Positions 1-9,577 of a stretch of DNA of 64,000 bases are shown here, one piece after another; positions within the stretch are counted from its first letter, which is position 1; each line of letters begins with the position of its first letter. Origin of the DNA: an uncultured Bacilli bacterium (GTDB taxonomy: Bacteria > Bacillota_I > Bacilli_A > RF39 > UBA660); the NCBI GenBank assembly GCA_934141535.1, contig CAKPCH010000002.1, positions 99,214 through 163,213 of the forward strand, in the 5' to 3' direction. Under the pieces are notes generated by a model. That model ran no database searches. It saw only the letters and a list, made by a program, of their open reading frames with translations, and was not told where the DNA came from. Both the position numbers and the translations under genes were made by a program.

Positions 1-1188
1 AATCATTTGCATACCAACATAAGTACCTGGAAGTCCTATTCCATTTGGATCCGCGCCTGTTTTTAAACGACTATTATAAGTATTAGTTATAAAGTTTGCT
101 CTAGATCCTCCTTCTTGATATGAAGCAATAACATTTGCATATCCTGCTATACCCTCTGATATACTAGAATAATGTGGACCTGCTGAACAACCTTTTCCAT
201 TAGATATACCTATTCCCCAGTAATTATTTGTAGTACCACAGCTTTTAAATCCTTGTTCTGTTCCTGCTGTTACTACTACAAGTTCAGGATTAACATTATT
301 TTTTAAAGATGCATCATATATTTCTTCTGCTTTTGAAGCAAAATTATTACAAAATGCACTATTCTTAGTTCTTGTACAATAATCTTTCATTTTTGATGTA
401 AATTCTTCTTTAGTTAATGTTGTTGTTGTTAATGAAAAGCCATCAGTACTAGCTACAAGAGGTCTAGGTTCTTTAGGATTTACATAGTTTAGTGGATTTA
501 CTTCTGTTCCAACACTACGACTTGTCCTCATTTCAAAGTGTAAATGTGGACCTGTAGAATTACCAGAATGTCCTAATTTAGCTATAACTTGTCCTCTTTC
601 AACAGTATCTCCTGCTGTTACTGTTATACTATCATAAGCTAAATGTCCATAATAAGTATAATTTCCATCAGAATGTTGAATAACAACATAATTTCCAAAA
701 CCTCCGCCATCTGTATTTCCTAAATATCCATTATCTTGAAACATAGTCTGTTCCTTTTTTACTGGATAAACAACAACACCAGAATTTGCAGCTATTACAT
801 TATCATAACCTACAGTACCTTTACTGCTCGCTATATCAAGTCCTTTATGTGGTGAACTTCTAAATTCTTCATCACTTGCAAAACTTGAAGTAATAGTTAT
901 ACTAGTGGGATCTCCTTTGGCAAACGTTTTACCATTTATTTCTTCAACACTTTCACTACCTATTGGCCACCAATATAAATTATTTGAAGAATTATAAAGG
1001 ACATCATCCGTTGATGTATAAACACCTGCCAAATCCTCGTATTGTTCTTTAGCATCATATATTTCATCAATCATATCATTAACTCTTTTTTTGTTATTTT
1101 CATTAGAAAAATCATAAGCTAACACACAATCAAAATTTAGGCTCAATAGCATAACAATAACAAAAATATTTAAAATTTTCTTATACAC
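1..1188 (-). CDS. M23 peptidase / muramidase-like secreted cell-wall hydrolase (partial, runs off left edge)
   Basis: Read directly from the minus strand; the frame is open to the window edge, so the C-terminus is missing. Start is GTG at 1188, behind an AGAGGTGAGATA ribosome site. An N-terminal signal peptide (YKKILNIF... to VLAYD) is followed by a linker and an M23 LytM domain with the zinc ligands HKGLD and the HLHFE motif near GHSGNSTGPHLHFE. A second domain follows with PELVVVTAGTEQGF and NYWGIG, which resembles lysozyme/lytic-transglycosylase folds, the Glu of TEQGF being the candidate catalytic acid. A bifunctional wall hydrolase at the end of a VirB4/VirB6 operon fits the VirB1-like role of opening peptidoglycan for a secretion apparatus. 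The domain call for M23 is firm; the second domain is inference. Confidence 0.82.
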   Translation of the reverse strand, partial: MYKKILNIFVIVMLLSLNFDCVLAYDFSNENNKKRVNDMIDEIYDAKEQYEDLAGVYTSTDDVLYNSSNNLYWWPIGSESVEEINGKTFAKGDPTSITITSSFASDEEFRSSPHKGLDIASSKGTVGYDNVIAANSGVVVYPVKKEQTMFQDNGYLGNTDGGGFGNYVVIQHSDGNYTYYGHLAYDSITVTAGDTVERGQVIAKLGHSGNSTGPHLHFEMRTSRSVGTEVNPLNYVNPKEPRPLVASTDGFSLTTTTLTKEEFTSKMKDYCTRTKNSAFCNNFASKAEEIYDASLKNNVNPELVVVTAGTEQGFKSCGTTNNYWGIGISNGKGCSAGPHYSSISEGIAGYANVIASYQEGGSRANFITNTYNSRLKTGADPNGIGLPGTYVGMQMI

Positions 1189-1203
1189 TATCTCACCTCT
1201 TAA

Positions 1204-1860
1204 CTAAATCTCATTATTTTTTTCCTGTCTTTTTAAAATTATAAACATAGACAAAGAAATTATAAATATGCTTCCTAAAATAATTGCAGAATATGTAATT
1301 ACTTTTTTTAATGGAAAACCTTTTTTTACTTCGAATTCTATATCTACCTTATCTACATTTTGATTATTTATAACCCATGTATAAGTATTTCCATCTACGC
1401 TATTAGAATTTGTTCTAACAACTTCGTTATCTGTATGTATTTTTATTATTATATCTTCATCATAATAGCAATAAAATTTACCATAAGCATGTATATAATA
1501 ATTATCTTCTTTTTCAAATATAAATTTTTCAAAACAATTATTTAATAAATTAGAATTGCCAAAATTATTCTCATTATATTCATAATCTAATATTATATTT
1601 GAATATTCACCATTATTTATAATATTTTTTTTATAAAAACTATTTTTGTTTATAAGAGCAGAATAATTATTTTCAAATAAAGGAGTTATTTGATCATCAC
1701 TTTCTATATCCTCTATTTGTTCTTGAGTACTTGGATTAAGTGTATTAATATTAATATTTTCTTTAAAGCTATCATTGCTAATACTTAAGTTGTAATTAGC
1801 ACTACAACCACAGCATATAAATATTAAAGATATTGTAAAAAATTTCCATACTCTTTTCAT
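1204..1860 (-). CDS. Putative lipoprotein with C-terminal membrane anchor
   Basis: Not recognised as a named family. I chose ATG 1860 rather than an upstream in-frame start because TTAGGAGGATAT sits just before it. The N-terminus MKRVWKFF followed by a hydrophobic stretch ending FICCGCSAN looks like a lipoprotein signal with Cys at the CGC. The middle is hydrophilic, rich in Asn and Ser, with a beta-like pattern. The C-terminus has one TM segment (VITYSAIILGSIFIISLSMF) and a basic tail. It begins 9 bases after the stop of the upstream CHAP gene, so it is cotranscribed with the secretion genes. It may be an envelope structural part of the machine. Confidence 0.7.
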   Translation of the reverse strand: MKRVWKFFTISLIFICCGCSANYNLSISNDSFKENININTLNPSTQEQIEDIESDDQITPLFENNYSALINKNSFYKKNIINNGEYSNIILDYEYNENNFGNSNLLNNCFEKFIFEKEDNYYIHAYGKFYCYYDEDIIIKIHTDNEVVRTNSNSVDGNTYTWVINNQNVDKVDIEFEVKKGFPLKKVITYSAIILGSIFIISLSMFIILKRQEKNNEI

Positions 1861-1868
1861 ATATCCTC

Positions 1869-3776
1869 CTAATACCAAGAACCAAACCCTATTACTCTAC
1901 AATCACTTAATTTATATTTCTTTTTCTTAACTAAACTTGTTTTATTAGATCTTCCAAGATTGCCTTCTATTGTATATATATAACCATTTTCATACTTTTC
2001 TACTATTCCTGTATGATCTTGTGTATTTGATGATATATCATAGTATTTAGCATCCCAATCAAAAAATACAAAGTCTCCTGCTTTTGGTGTATAGGTTGAC
2101 CCACTACCATTCTTACCTTTTAAATTTCTACAGTTATCATTATAATAAAAGTTAATATTATCATCTTTACTACTATTAAAATATCTAATATAAGAACCTG
2201 TACCAGCAGTCTTATATTTAATAATATCTGGATATAAATGTTTACCATTATATTGTGTATTGGATGCTACATACCAAACAAAAATTGCACACCAAGGAGT
2301 TCCAAATTTAAATCCACCATACGAAGTAATGTATTTTTGTCCACCTCTATTTGATGAAGCAGATGCATATTCAATATTTGCTATTTTTATCATTTCATCT
2401 GCCATTGGATTATCTGAAGATGTTGTTGAATCTATAATATCTTTAGTATCATCGCCATCAATAGGACCATCACCATTTATATAATACTTTTTTTCTAAAA
2501 ATTCTTTTAAATATTCTTTATATTTAGCCTCATCAATAGAATATCCTAAATCTTGGGTTTTATATTGACTTCCACTAGGACAGGTTAAAGTTTGTGTTCC
2601 TATCTGTGAATCTTTCAATATATTTGATGATACTTCTTTTGACGAAGAATCTACACAAGATTCTTTAACTTGATGAGAAACCATATGTTGCGCTAAAACC
2701 TCTATATCGTAAGTACTAGAAGTTGGTGTTGACTTATAATTTGACCAGTCTTTGTCATACTTAAAATTAGAATTACCTTCTTTGCTTGTTATATCATAAT
2801 TCTTTATATTAGATTTAAATACTACATTCATATCATCTGATTGAATACGTAAAGTAGACATTATTAAAGGTAGGTCAAGATATACATCATATGTATTTCT
2901 ATAATATCTTTGAATATATAATAGTTTTGAAAAGAATGTCTTTACAACTTGTGTATTATAATTTTTATTATTATCAGCATATTGTTTATAAAAATCGCCA
3001 AGCTCATTTAAATCTGCTTCTTGGTATTTTCTTCTTAAGAAGCATTTAATACCTTTACATTCAATATTACTTACTTTTACTAAGTTACTAGACATTAATT
3101 TATGATCTCTTAGACTTAAAGATCTACCACTTATAGAACTATCATATCCTACATTTGTATCTTCTACTTCTTTATCAACATCTTCATCTTTTATTTTTTC
3201 TATTTTTCTTTCTGCATCCTCTTCACTTACACTATCGGCATTTCCAAGATTAACAGCATTTAAATATATTTGAGATGAACTCATAAATAAGCAACAAAAA
3301 ATTAAAACTATAAACACTGGTACGGATGCTATTAAAGCTATTTTTATAAATTTTAGTGAAGTTACAAAACTAAATGTACCTTTATCTGATGCGCCTTCTT
3401 CAAAATATTTTTTAACTGAAAACATATCAAATAAATTAGATGAAGAGGCACTAGTTTTGCTAGCACCTTCACCACCTAATGGAGTTTTACTTTCTGTTGT
3501 AGTATCAGTTTTACTTGATGTACTACCACTTAAACTTCTTTGAGCTAGGCCAAGAGCAGGATTAACTTTACCTGCTCTATTTAAAGCTTTACCTAATCTT
3601 TCTGAAGTTTTACCTCCATTTAATTTATCAGCAACTTTTACTGCATGACCTGCAGCTTTAGCATATGGATTAGCACTTTTTGAAGCCATATTTGCCAAAG
3701 CTTGAGCTTGCGCAGTATTAGCATTATTTTTTTTATTTGCTTCCTGTATTCTTTGTTGAGTATTACTCTCATCCAT
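1869..3776 (-). CDS. Membrane-anchored CHAP-domain cell-wall hydrolase of the T4SS-like locus
   Basis: A protein of 635 aa. The first 150 residues are Ala/Lys/Ser-rich and probably cytosolic. One TM follows (FIKIALIASVPVFIVLIFCC), then a long extracytoplasmic linker, then a C-terminal CHAP domain from about residue 470. The CHAP Cys is in TPWCAIFVWY and the His in DHTGIVE. CHAP enzymes cleave peptide bonds in peptidoglycan. Ribosome site AAGAGGTG precedes ATG 3776, 16 bases downstream of the virB4 stop. Gram-positive T4SS loci normally pair VirB4 with a TM-anchored hydrolase of this kind, so the role inferred is local wall remodelling for the apparatus. Confidence 0.85.
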   Translation of the reverse strand: MDESNTQQRIQEANKKNNANTAQAQALANMASKSANPYAKAAGHAVKVADKLNGGKTSERLGKALNRAGKVNPALGLAQRSLSGSTSSKTDTTTESKTPLGGEGASKTSASSSNLFDMFSVKKYFEEGASDKGTFSFVTSLKFIKIALIASVPVFIVLIFCCLFMSSSQIYLNAVNLGNADSVSEEDAERKIEKIKDEDVDKEVEDTNVGYDSSISGRSLSLRDHKLMSSNLVKVSNIECKGIKCFLRRKYQEADLNELGDFYKQYADNNKNYNTQVVKTFFSKLLYIQRYYRNTYDVYLDLPLIMSTLRIQSDDMNVVFKSNIKNYDITSKEGNSNFKYDKDWSNYKSTPTSSTYDIEVLAQHMVSHQVKESCVDSSSKEVSSNILKDSQIGTQTLTCPSGSQYKTQDLGYSIDEAKYKEYLKEFLEKKYYINGDGPIDGDDTKDIIDSTTSSDNPMADEMIKIANIEYASASSNRGGQKYITSYGGFKFGTPWCAIFVWYVASNTQYNGKHLYPDIIKYKTAGTGSYIRYFNSSKDDNINFYYNDNCRNLKGKNGSGSTYTPKAGDFVFFDWDAKYYDISSNTQDHTGIVEKYENGYIYTIEGNLGRSNKTSLVKKKKYKLSDCRVIGFGSWY

Positions 3777-3792
3777 ATGCTACACCTCTTTT

Positions 3793-5577
3793 CTATAATC
3801 CCCCACCACTACCAAATGAATCTAATTCTTCATCTGATACAATTACATTAATTCTCATACGTCTACTACCACATACAAACAAAGCTTCTCCTTGTCCATA
3901 TTGTTTAATAGACTCTTTTTCATTATCATTTAAATCAATTAATTTAGCTAAATCATCTACTGCTTGTTTCTTTAATCCCATTACTAAATAGTAAGAAGCA
4001 TTATCGAAAATAGCTTTACCTTGAGTTATTACACTAGGATCACTAAAATCAGTAGGTTGTTGAGTAATTATAATAGTACCTGTATTATATTTTCTAGCAC
4101 GTCTTTGTATTTGAGCTAAGAAATCAGCTCCAAGTGTATTACCACCACTAAGAAGTACATGAGCTTCATCTACCATAAGTACTGTATTAATTGAACTATC
4201 AAGGGTTAATCCCCATGCATATTTAAGAATATTGAAGAATAAAGCATTTCTGATATTTTTATCAGCATTCATAATTTCTTTTATATTAAATACTATAAAA
4301 TTACTTTGTGGTTTAATTGTAGTATGACCATCAAAATAATATCTTAACTCTTTAACTATTGGTCTTATTTTAATCTCTAATTTTTCTAATACGTCTTTTT
4401 CTTGAGTTTTTTCTGGCATAGATAAAATTCTACCTTTTATAGTTGCATATACATCTTTAAAAGTAGGATAATCTTCAGGTTTATACTTAGAAAAATCTGT
4501 ATTAAAATCAAATCCAAATCTCTTATAAGTTTCTTGTACTACTTCACTAAACATATTAACAGTATCTTCTTCAATACTTGGATCATAATACTTTAAAAAT
4601 GCTTTAATAGTTTGAAGTGTACGAGTAAAAACTGTATAACCTAATCCCTGTCTTATCTCATCTTCATCTGCATCTACTACAACCTCAAGTGGATTTATCA
4701 TACCAAAAGATCCACCCTTACCTAAGCTTATAAAATCTCCGTCAAAAGACTTAGTCATTTCCTCTAATTCTCCTTCTGGATCTATTACAACTATTTGATT
4801 ATTATTTCGTATATTACTTCTTAATAGTAGTTTAGCAGCAGTAGATTTACCACTTCCTGAAGTACCTAAAATAATCATATTAGCATTATTTCTATTGTGT
4901 TCTTTTTTTATTTGATATAAGAATTGATTAAATAAAATAACTCCTCCAGAAAAATCTATTCCAAGTAAAGTAGAAAGTCCTGGGTCTTTAATACTATCAA
5001 ATATAAAAGGATACATAGCAGCTATTGTTGGAGATGGAATTGGTGTTCCAATTCTATCTTCAATATCCTGTTTTTCATATATAGGAAGAATAGATTTTAA
5101 AACCTTATCTTGTTCAAAACGAAGTGGGATAGCTCTCATTTCCATAGCTTCGAGATAATTTTTAACTTGAATCTTCTTTAAATCCAATTCTTCTTGAGTA
5201 TTTGCAGTAATCATAACGTGCATTTGAAAATCATATATTTTTGATTGACTAGATGCAAGTTCACTAATAAACATTTCTAATGATTCATAATCTTGACGAA
5301 TACGTTCTTGAATTGTTTTATCTTTTTCCTCATTATATCTTTGTCTTAAATCTGCAAGTTCTTTATTTAACATTTTACTCATACTACTAAAAGGAAGAGG
5401 TATATGTTTAATTACTACTTTAATTCCTGACATACTAGTTAAACTACTTAAATATCCTGGATATATAAATTTAGGATATGAAATAATTGTTAAAATACAA
5501 GCATACTTATCACTAATAATAAATTCATTGGGTTTAAATTCTAGCCCCTTAGGAGCAATTTGACTTCTAACATCCAT
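3793..5577 (-). CDS. virB4: VirB4-like type IV secretion ATPase
   Basis: 594 aa. It has the Gram-positive VirB4/TraE N-terminal region (GLEFKPNEFIISDKYACIL, PLPFSSMSKMLNKEL), Walker A GTSGSGKST at about residue 238, a Walker B-like VLMVDEAHVLL, and a late ITQQPTDF segment typical of VirB4/TraC motors. The enzyme hydrolyses ATP at the inner face of the membrane to power substrate or subunit export. Its ATG overlaps the preceding stop as TAATG, so the two are translationally coupled. It lies downstream of prgI and the VirB6-like gene, the usual order in Firmicute T4SS operons. Confidence 0.93.
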   Translation of the reverse strand: MDVRSQIAPKGLEFKPNEFIISDKYACILTIISYPKFIYPGYLSSLTSMSGIKVVIKHIPLPFSSMSKMLNKELADLRQRYNEEKDKTIQERIRQDYESLEMFISELASSQSKIYDFQMHVMITANTQEELDLKKIQVKNYLEAMEMRAIPLRFEQDKVLKSILPIYEKQDIEDRIGTPIPSPTIAAMYPFIFDSIKDPGLSTLLGIDFSGGVILFNQFLYQIKKEHNRNNANMIILGTSGSGKSTAAKLLLRSNIRNNNQIVVIDPEGELEEMTKSFDGDFISLGKGGSFGMINPLEVVVDADEDEIRQGLGYTVFTRTLQTIKAFLKYYDPSIEEDTVNMFSEVVQETYKRFGFDFNTDFSKYKPEDYPTFKDVYATIKGRILSMPEKTQEKDVLEKLEIKIRPIVKELRYYFDGHTTIKPQSNFIVFNIKEIMNADKNIRNALFFNILKYAWGLTLDSSINTVLMVDEAHVLLSGGNTLGADFLAQIQRRARKYNTGTIIITQQPTDFSDPSVITQGKAIFDNASYYLVMGLKKQAVDDLAKLIDLNDNEKESIKQYGQGEALFVCGSRRMRINVIVSDEELDSFGSGGGL

Positions 5578-6116
5578 TATGATAACACCGTCCCAAAATT
5601 AGTAGTTTGTCCACCATTTAAGAAATTATCAAGAATCATTCTTAAATCATCATTATTAGTTTGAAAAGCAGTTAATCCTGCACTAGCAAAATTATTAATG
5701 AGTGCTCGTATCTTCTTTTGTATTATATCATTATCTTTTTCTTTAAATAATAAGAAATACTCTGTATCAACAACATTATTAGTAGTAAACATATTAGCCT
5801 TATTTATATCTTCCATTATTAGTTTTCTTTTTTTAGTATCAGAAATTTGATTATACAATAATTGTAATTGTGATAAATATACATTAATATCTACCGGTCT
5901 ATCTGCAACAACAATCCAAAATTCATAGTCGATTGCATTATAAACATTTTTTAAATTAGCAATTATTGCATCTTGCATACTTTGATCAAGTATAAAAATA
6001 TTTCTTGGCATTATTTTAACACCACTAACTTTCATATTGTTATCTAAAACAATAACACCGTTAGTAATATTTTTTACCGGAATATCAGTATACTTACTTT
6101 TTATTTGTTTCGCCAT
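5577..6116 (-). CDS. TraC-like accessory protein upstream of VirB4
   Basis: A protein of about 179 aa without TM segments. I place the start at ATG 6116 (AKQIKSKYTDIPVK); an in-frame start at 6176 would overlap prgI by 83 bases. AAGGG lies 14 bases upstream, so the ribosome site is weak. The sequence DIPVKNITNGVIVL...GVKIMPRNIFIL with VVADRPVDINVYLSQL resembles the separate TraC-like or N-terminal VirB4 module found beside VirB4 in many Gram-positive and CPR T4SS loci. Position between prgI and virB4, with overlaps on both sides, supports a structural or adaptor role at the VirB4 platform. Family assignment is by pattern only. Confidence 0.65.
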   Translation of the reverse strand: MAKQIKSKYTDIPVKNITNGVIVLDNNMKVSGVKIMPRNIFILDQSMQDAIIANLKNVYNAIDYEFWIVVADRPVDINVYLSQLQLLYNQISDTKKRKLIMEDINKANMFTTNNVVDTEYFLLFKEKDNDIIQKKIRALINNFASAGLTAFQTNNDDLRMILDNFLNGGQTTNFGTVLS

Positions 6117-6414
6117 GTTCAAAACACCAACCCTTCCATACATATCTTTGTCTAGTTGTATAAAAATTCCAAGCATTTTTAATAACCGTTCTTACATTGT
6201 GATAATTTGGTATTGGGAATACTAGAAATGCACTTATAACTCCAGGAGCAAGAGCAATTATAGCAACCCAAAATTGACTTACAGGAAGGAACATCATTAA
6301 CAAGAATGATATCCCTATTCCTATAATAAATATTACTAAGTCAACTGTATTAAACAGTCCAAACATTAACATACTTTTTTTTGAATTTGCTGGTATTAAA
6401 TATGAATAATCCAT
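6094..6414 (-). CDS. PrgI-family small membrane protein (VirB3-like)
   Basis: 106 aa with two TM helices (VDLVIFIIGIGISFLLMMF and FWVAIIALAPGVISAFLVF), followed by PIPNYHNVRTVIKNAWNFY and a basic tail. This matches the PrgI/VirB3 pattern: two close TM segments, then a conserved Tyr/His region. The family sits next to VirB4 in Gram-positive conjugation systems and forms part of the inner-membrane complex. The gene is preceded by AAAGGGTGTGATACTAA and overlaps the next gene by about 23 bases. Confidence 0.8.
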   Translation of the reverse strand: MDYSYLIPANSKKSMLMFGLFNTVDLVIFIIGIGISFLLMMFLPVSQFWVAIIALAPGVISAFLVFPIPNYHNVRTVIKNAWNFYTTRQRYVWKGWCFEHGETNKK

Positions 6415-6434
6415 TTAGTATCACACCCTTTTTA

Positions 6435-9023
6435 TTACTTTTTTCCAATTGAATTTTCGACATCAGCTCTATGTCTAGCTTCTTCACTATTTTGAATTTC
6501 ACTGCTTTGAATAGAACGAGCTGATAAGATTAAATCAATCTCATCTGATGATTGTTCAAGTTCAGAAGAAGCAGTATTCATTGCACTATATAGTGGTGAA
6601 CTGTATTTACCATTGAAAATATCAATAAATGATTTCATTTGTTGAGGAGTTACTGTATCGCGGATTTCCCCACTATCATCAAAAATTTCTGATTTTTTCT
6701 TGCTATATACTTCTTTTATACTTTCATCAACAGATGCTGCATCATCAAAACTTTCAATAATCCCCATTGCTGCACTATCTCTTGCTTTTAAAGATTCCAT
6801 AAAGTCTTCAGCCACTGCCATATCTAGTTTTGATTTTGCTTTATCTCTTGCCACTTTTTTTCTAGCTTTTGCTATTTCATCTACATCATTTGGTTTTGTT
6901 TTATCATCTATTGCATCATATATATCATGCATTGAATCACTAGCATACTCTTTTTGTGCTTCGGCCAATTCACTTGCTGCTTTTTGATATTCTTGCGTAT
7001 TTTCACTGCCCTTTAAATCATCCAATCTTTTTTTAGCAGCTTGAACTCTTCCATATTTAACTGCTGTTTCATTAAAATTAGCTATAAATTTGCCATCTAC
7101 ACCGTCTTTATAAGCCTCTAAAGATGTTGCATCAATAGCCGCTACATCGCCATTATAGCCTTTAATTTGCGAATTTCTTCCTGTTGAAAAGTCTTTTACT
7201 GTATCCCCACCTTTTTGCAAAGTACCAATTTTTGCTTTTTTTGTATCGATTCCCTTCTTTTCAACTTCTAATTCTTTGTTAGACTTACTAAAATATCCGG
7301 TTTTAGATGAACGTAATTTTTCACTTACCTCAGCGCCATATGCCTTGTCACCATACTTTTGTTGAAGCGCTTCTGTAAATCCTGTTACATCACCTTTACC
7401 GCTTTCAACTGCCGCAACTTGATTTTTAGCATTTTCTGTATAACTCATTCCGCCAGTGGCTTGATTTATTTTTGCACCCATTCTTTCAAAAGTTCCAATT
7501 CCTTGTTGTTCGCGTGACACTCTGTCATGTTTAGCTTTCATTGCTCCTGAATAAGAACTAGTGAATCCTTTGCCTAGTTTTTCACCTTTTATTCCAGACA
7601 TCAATCCTCTACGCGCTGCGCTTGCACCCCCGCCAAGAGAACTAAATACTGCCTTTGTTTTTCCTGTAAAGCCTTTAGCATTTTTAAATCTTGAACCTGT
7701 GGTTGCTAAATTAGTTCCAAAAGCTGCTGCTCCTGCTAATCCACCAATAGCTGCACCTCTAGTTAAATTTCTAATTTGTTTACCGCCAAGTGCCTCTTTT
7801 TCCATTTTCTTTAATGGATTAAGTGTAAATCCTCCACCATCTAGTTTTACACCTAAACCCTCTAGTATTTTTGGTAATTGTTTAGCAAACATTAAAGCAC
7901 CTATTATAATGAAGATTGCTACAAATGCATTAGTTTGGAATGATCCATCTATTACGTCAACTAGATGCATTTCTGAAACTCTACTTATTATATAAACTGC
8001 AAAATAAAGTGCAATTAATCTTATAAATAAACTTAAATAAGTTTTAAAACACATTTGATACCATTTTTTAAACAAACCATCTTTGCCACTTTTAGGATCT
8101 ACATAAGAAATAATTGGGATAGGCGCAATTAATTGTAAGAATGCTAATTTTATACTACGAAGTGCTATATCCATACAATATGTAACTAATAAAAGAACAA
8201 TTATAACACCTACTACTGAACTGAATATAAAACTATAATCCATTATAAATTCTTTAGTTTCTGGATCTGTTGCAGTAGCTAATTCTTGTCTAAATGTAAG
8301 ACCAACATTCTTGCTATTTACACCCTTAACATATACTCTTAAATTGTCTACAGTAAATTGATTATTATCCTTAGTGAATTTAAGCAGTGAAGTGGTTGTC
8401 TCATACTCTCCACCTTTAGCAGTTAAATCACTGTCGTTATTTAAACCTGAACATTCAGGATTGAAAACTATTCTTTTATCATTTCCAGTACCTTCTTCAA
8501 TTGTTAAGTTTGAACAAGCATTAAGTTCATGGAAAGAATCATCTGGTACAAAGAATGGCGACATTGCCATATAAGCCATGTCATCACCAGCTGTATTAAA
8601 GAATTCTTTTTTTGTACTTGTTCCAAAAATTAGGGTAGCTAAACTATTATCTTCTAATATATAAGTTTGTAATTGATAAGCATAACTAAATATATATGGA
8701 GTTAATATAAGCATACTAAGTGAAACTACTATATTCATTCCAAGTTTTGATACACCTTTATTTTTGTCAGAAAAATCATCTGGATTTACAACGTACATAA
8801 TAAGTGAAAAAGTAACCTTAAACACCATAAATATAGCTAATAATTTATATATTCTATCAGCCATATCAAGTATATCAGCTTGAGATAAAGGTGAGGTTCT
8901 TGCTATAGTTATTAATAGGTCATATATTTTTGAAATTGCTCCATAAATTATTGAATCCAATAAAAAGAAAAATTGTCTTACTAGTTTTGAAAACCAATTG
9001 CTACTAGTTGCTAAAATATACAT
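6435..9023 (-). CDS. VirB6/TrbL-like polytopic membrane protein with long charged tail
   Basis: 862 aa. Residues 1-400 hold about seven hydrophobic segments and an extracytoplasmic loop. Residues about 420-862 are hydrophilic, rich in Lys, Ala, Glu and Ser, and probably helical or coiled coil. This architecture is typical of VirB6/TrbL channel proteins of Gram-positive T4SS, which carry a large cytosolic or surface tail. TTAAGGAGGAGTAAAAA precedes the ATG. A dedicated promoter (TTGATT, 17 bp, TATAAT) lies upstream at 9073-9101, so this gene probably starts a subtranscript with prgI, the TraC-like gene and virB4. Confidence 0.83.
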   Translation of the reverse strand: MYILATSSNWFSKLVRQFFFLLDSIIYGAISKIYDLLITIARTSPLSQADILDMADRIYKLLAIFMVFKVTFSLIMYVVNPDDFSDKNKGVSKLGMNIVVSLSMLILTPYIFSYAYQLQTYILEDNSLATLIFGTSTKKEFFNTAGDDMAYMAMSPFFVPDDSFHELNACSNLTIEEGTGNDKRIVFNPECSGLNNDSDLTAKGGEYETTTSLLKFTKDNNQFTVDNLRVYVKGVNSKNVGLTFRQELATATDPETKEFIMDYSFIFSSVVGVIIVLLLVTYCMDIALRSIKLAFLQLIAPIPIISYVDPKSGKDGLFKKWYQMCFKTYLSLFIRLIALYFAVYIISRVSEMHLVDVIDGSFQTNAFVAIFIIIGALMFAKQLPKILEGLGVKLDGGGFTLNPLKKMEKEALGGKQIRNLTRGAAIGGLAGAAAFGTNLATTGSRFKNAKGFTGKTKAVFSSLGGGASAARRGLMSGIKGEKLGKGFTSSYSGAMKAKHDRVSREQQGIGTFERMGAKINQATGGMSYTENAKNQVAAVESGKGDVTGFTEALQQKYGDKAYGAEVSEKLRSSKTGYFSKSNKELEVEKKGIDTKKAKIGTLQKGGDTVKDFSTGRNSQIKGYNGDVAAIDATSLEAYKDGVDGKFIANFNETAVKYGRVQAAKKRLDDLKGSENTQEYQKAASELAEAQKEYASDSMHDIYDAIDDKTKPNDVDEIAKARKKVARDKAKSKLDMAVAEDFMESLKARDSAAMGIIESFDDAASVDESIKEVYSKKKSEIFDDSGEIRDTVTPQQMKSFIDIFNGKYSSPLYSAMNTASSELEQSSDEIDLILSARSIQSSEIQNSEEARHRADVENSIGKK

Positions 9024-9072
9024 TTTTTACTCCTCCTTAAATCTCATTAAAAGACACTCATACCTATAACAA

Positions 9073-9101
9073 ATTATAACAAAAAAAGCACAAATAATCA
9101 A
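9073..9101 (-). promoter_or_regulatory. Sigma-A-type promoter for the virB6-like subunit operon
   Basis: On the minus strand, TTGATT (9096-9101) and TATAAT (9073-9078) are separated by 17 bases. The -35 box lies inside the hairpin of the terminator for the upstream gene, so the end of one transcript overlaps the start of the next. Confidence 0.6.
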
Positions 9102-9114
9102 CCGTTATTTGTGC
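9081..9114 (-). terminator. Rho-independent terminator after the last VirB2-like gene
   Basis: Minus strand: GCACAAATAA, a 7-base loop, TTATTTGTGC, then seven T. The 10-bp stem is perfect. Confidence 0.85.
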
Positions 9115-9128
9115 ATATTAATGCATTT

Positions 9129-9521
9129 CTATCTAGTTTCGCATCCTAATTGTTGACCACTACTATCAACAACATCTAATTTACCATTAACAAAGCAGTT
9201 TAAACATCTCATAACAGCATTATCACCGTTAGTAACAAATCTTATAACTATTTGAACTACAAAAGTTACAAAGAATACTATAACTGCAGCTATTAACCTT
9301 TTTATAAACATTTGTTGACCTTTTTTTATTTCATCTTCCTTAGAAGCAACTACTGCTTTTCCTAAATCTAGCATACCAAATACTATTAATATAATTGGTA
9401 TAGCAATTTTTATAACAGTTATAGCAAAATTAACTGCATAAGGTAACATTCCAGGAAAATAAAAATTATCAACACCGCAAGCATATGTACCTGCTGTATC
9501 AAAGTTAGCTAAAAACATCAT
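9129..9521 (-). CDS. VirB2-like two-TM pilin candidate, paralogue 4
   Basis: 130 aa. Two TM helices (AVNFAITVIKIAIPIILIVFG and LIAAVIVFFVTFVVQIVI) flank the signature DLGKAVVASKEDEIKKGQ followed by FIKR. The C-terminus carries a CLNCF motif. The same core occurs in three neighbouring genes (10699-11178, 11194-11589, 11591-12130). Size, the two TM helices and the basic loop match the TrbC/VirB2 class. Unlike its paralogues it has no clear signal peptide. It has its own promoter at 9547-9575 and a strong terminator directly downstream, so its level can be set separately. Confidence 0.68.
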   Translation of the reverse strand: MMFLANFDTAGTYACGVDNFYFPGMLPYAVNFAITVIKIAIPIILIVFGMLDLGKAVVASKEDEIKKGQQMFIKRLIAAVIVFFVTFVVQIVIRFVTNGDNAVMRCLNCFVNGKLDVVDSSGQQLGCETR

Positions 9522-9546
9522 ATATTTTTCACTCCATTCCTATTTA

Positions 9547-9575
9547 ATTATATCATTTAACATTTTAAAAATCAA
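9547..9575 (-). promoter_or_regulatory. Promoter for VirB2-like paralogue 4
   Basis: Minus strand TTGATT (9570-9575), 17-base spacer, TATAAT (9547-9552), about 25 bases before the ATG at 9521. Confidence 0.65.
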
Positions 9576-9577
9576 TA

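Noticed and set aside
7561..7995. Plus-strand ORF rich in Pro and Ala
   Set aside because: It is antisense to the VirB6-like gene, has no ribosome site, and its composition reflects the opposite strand.
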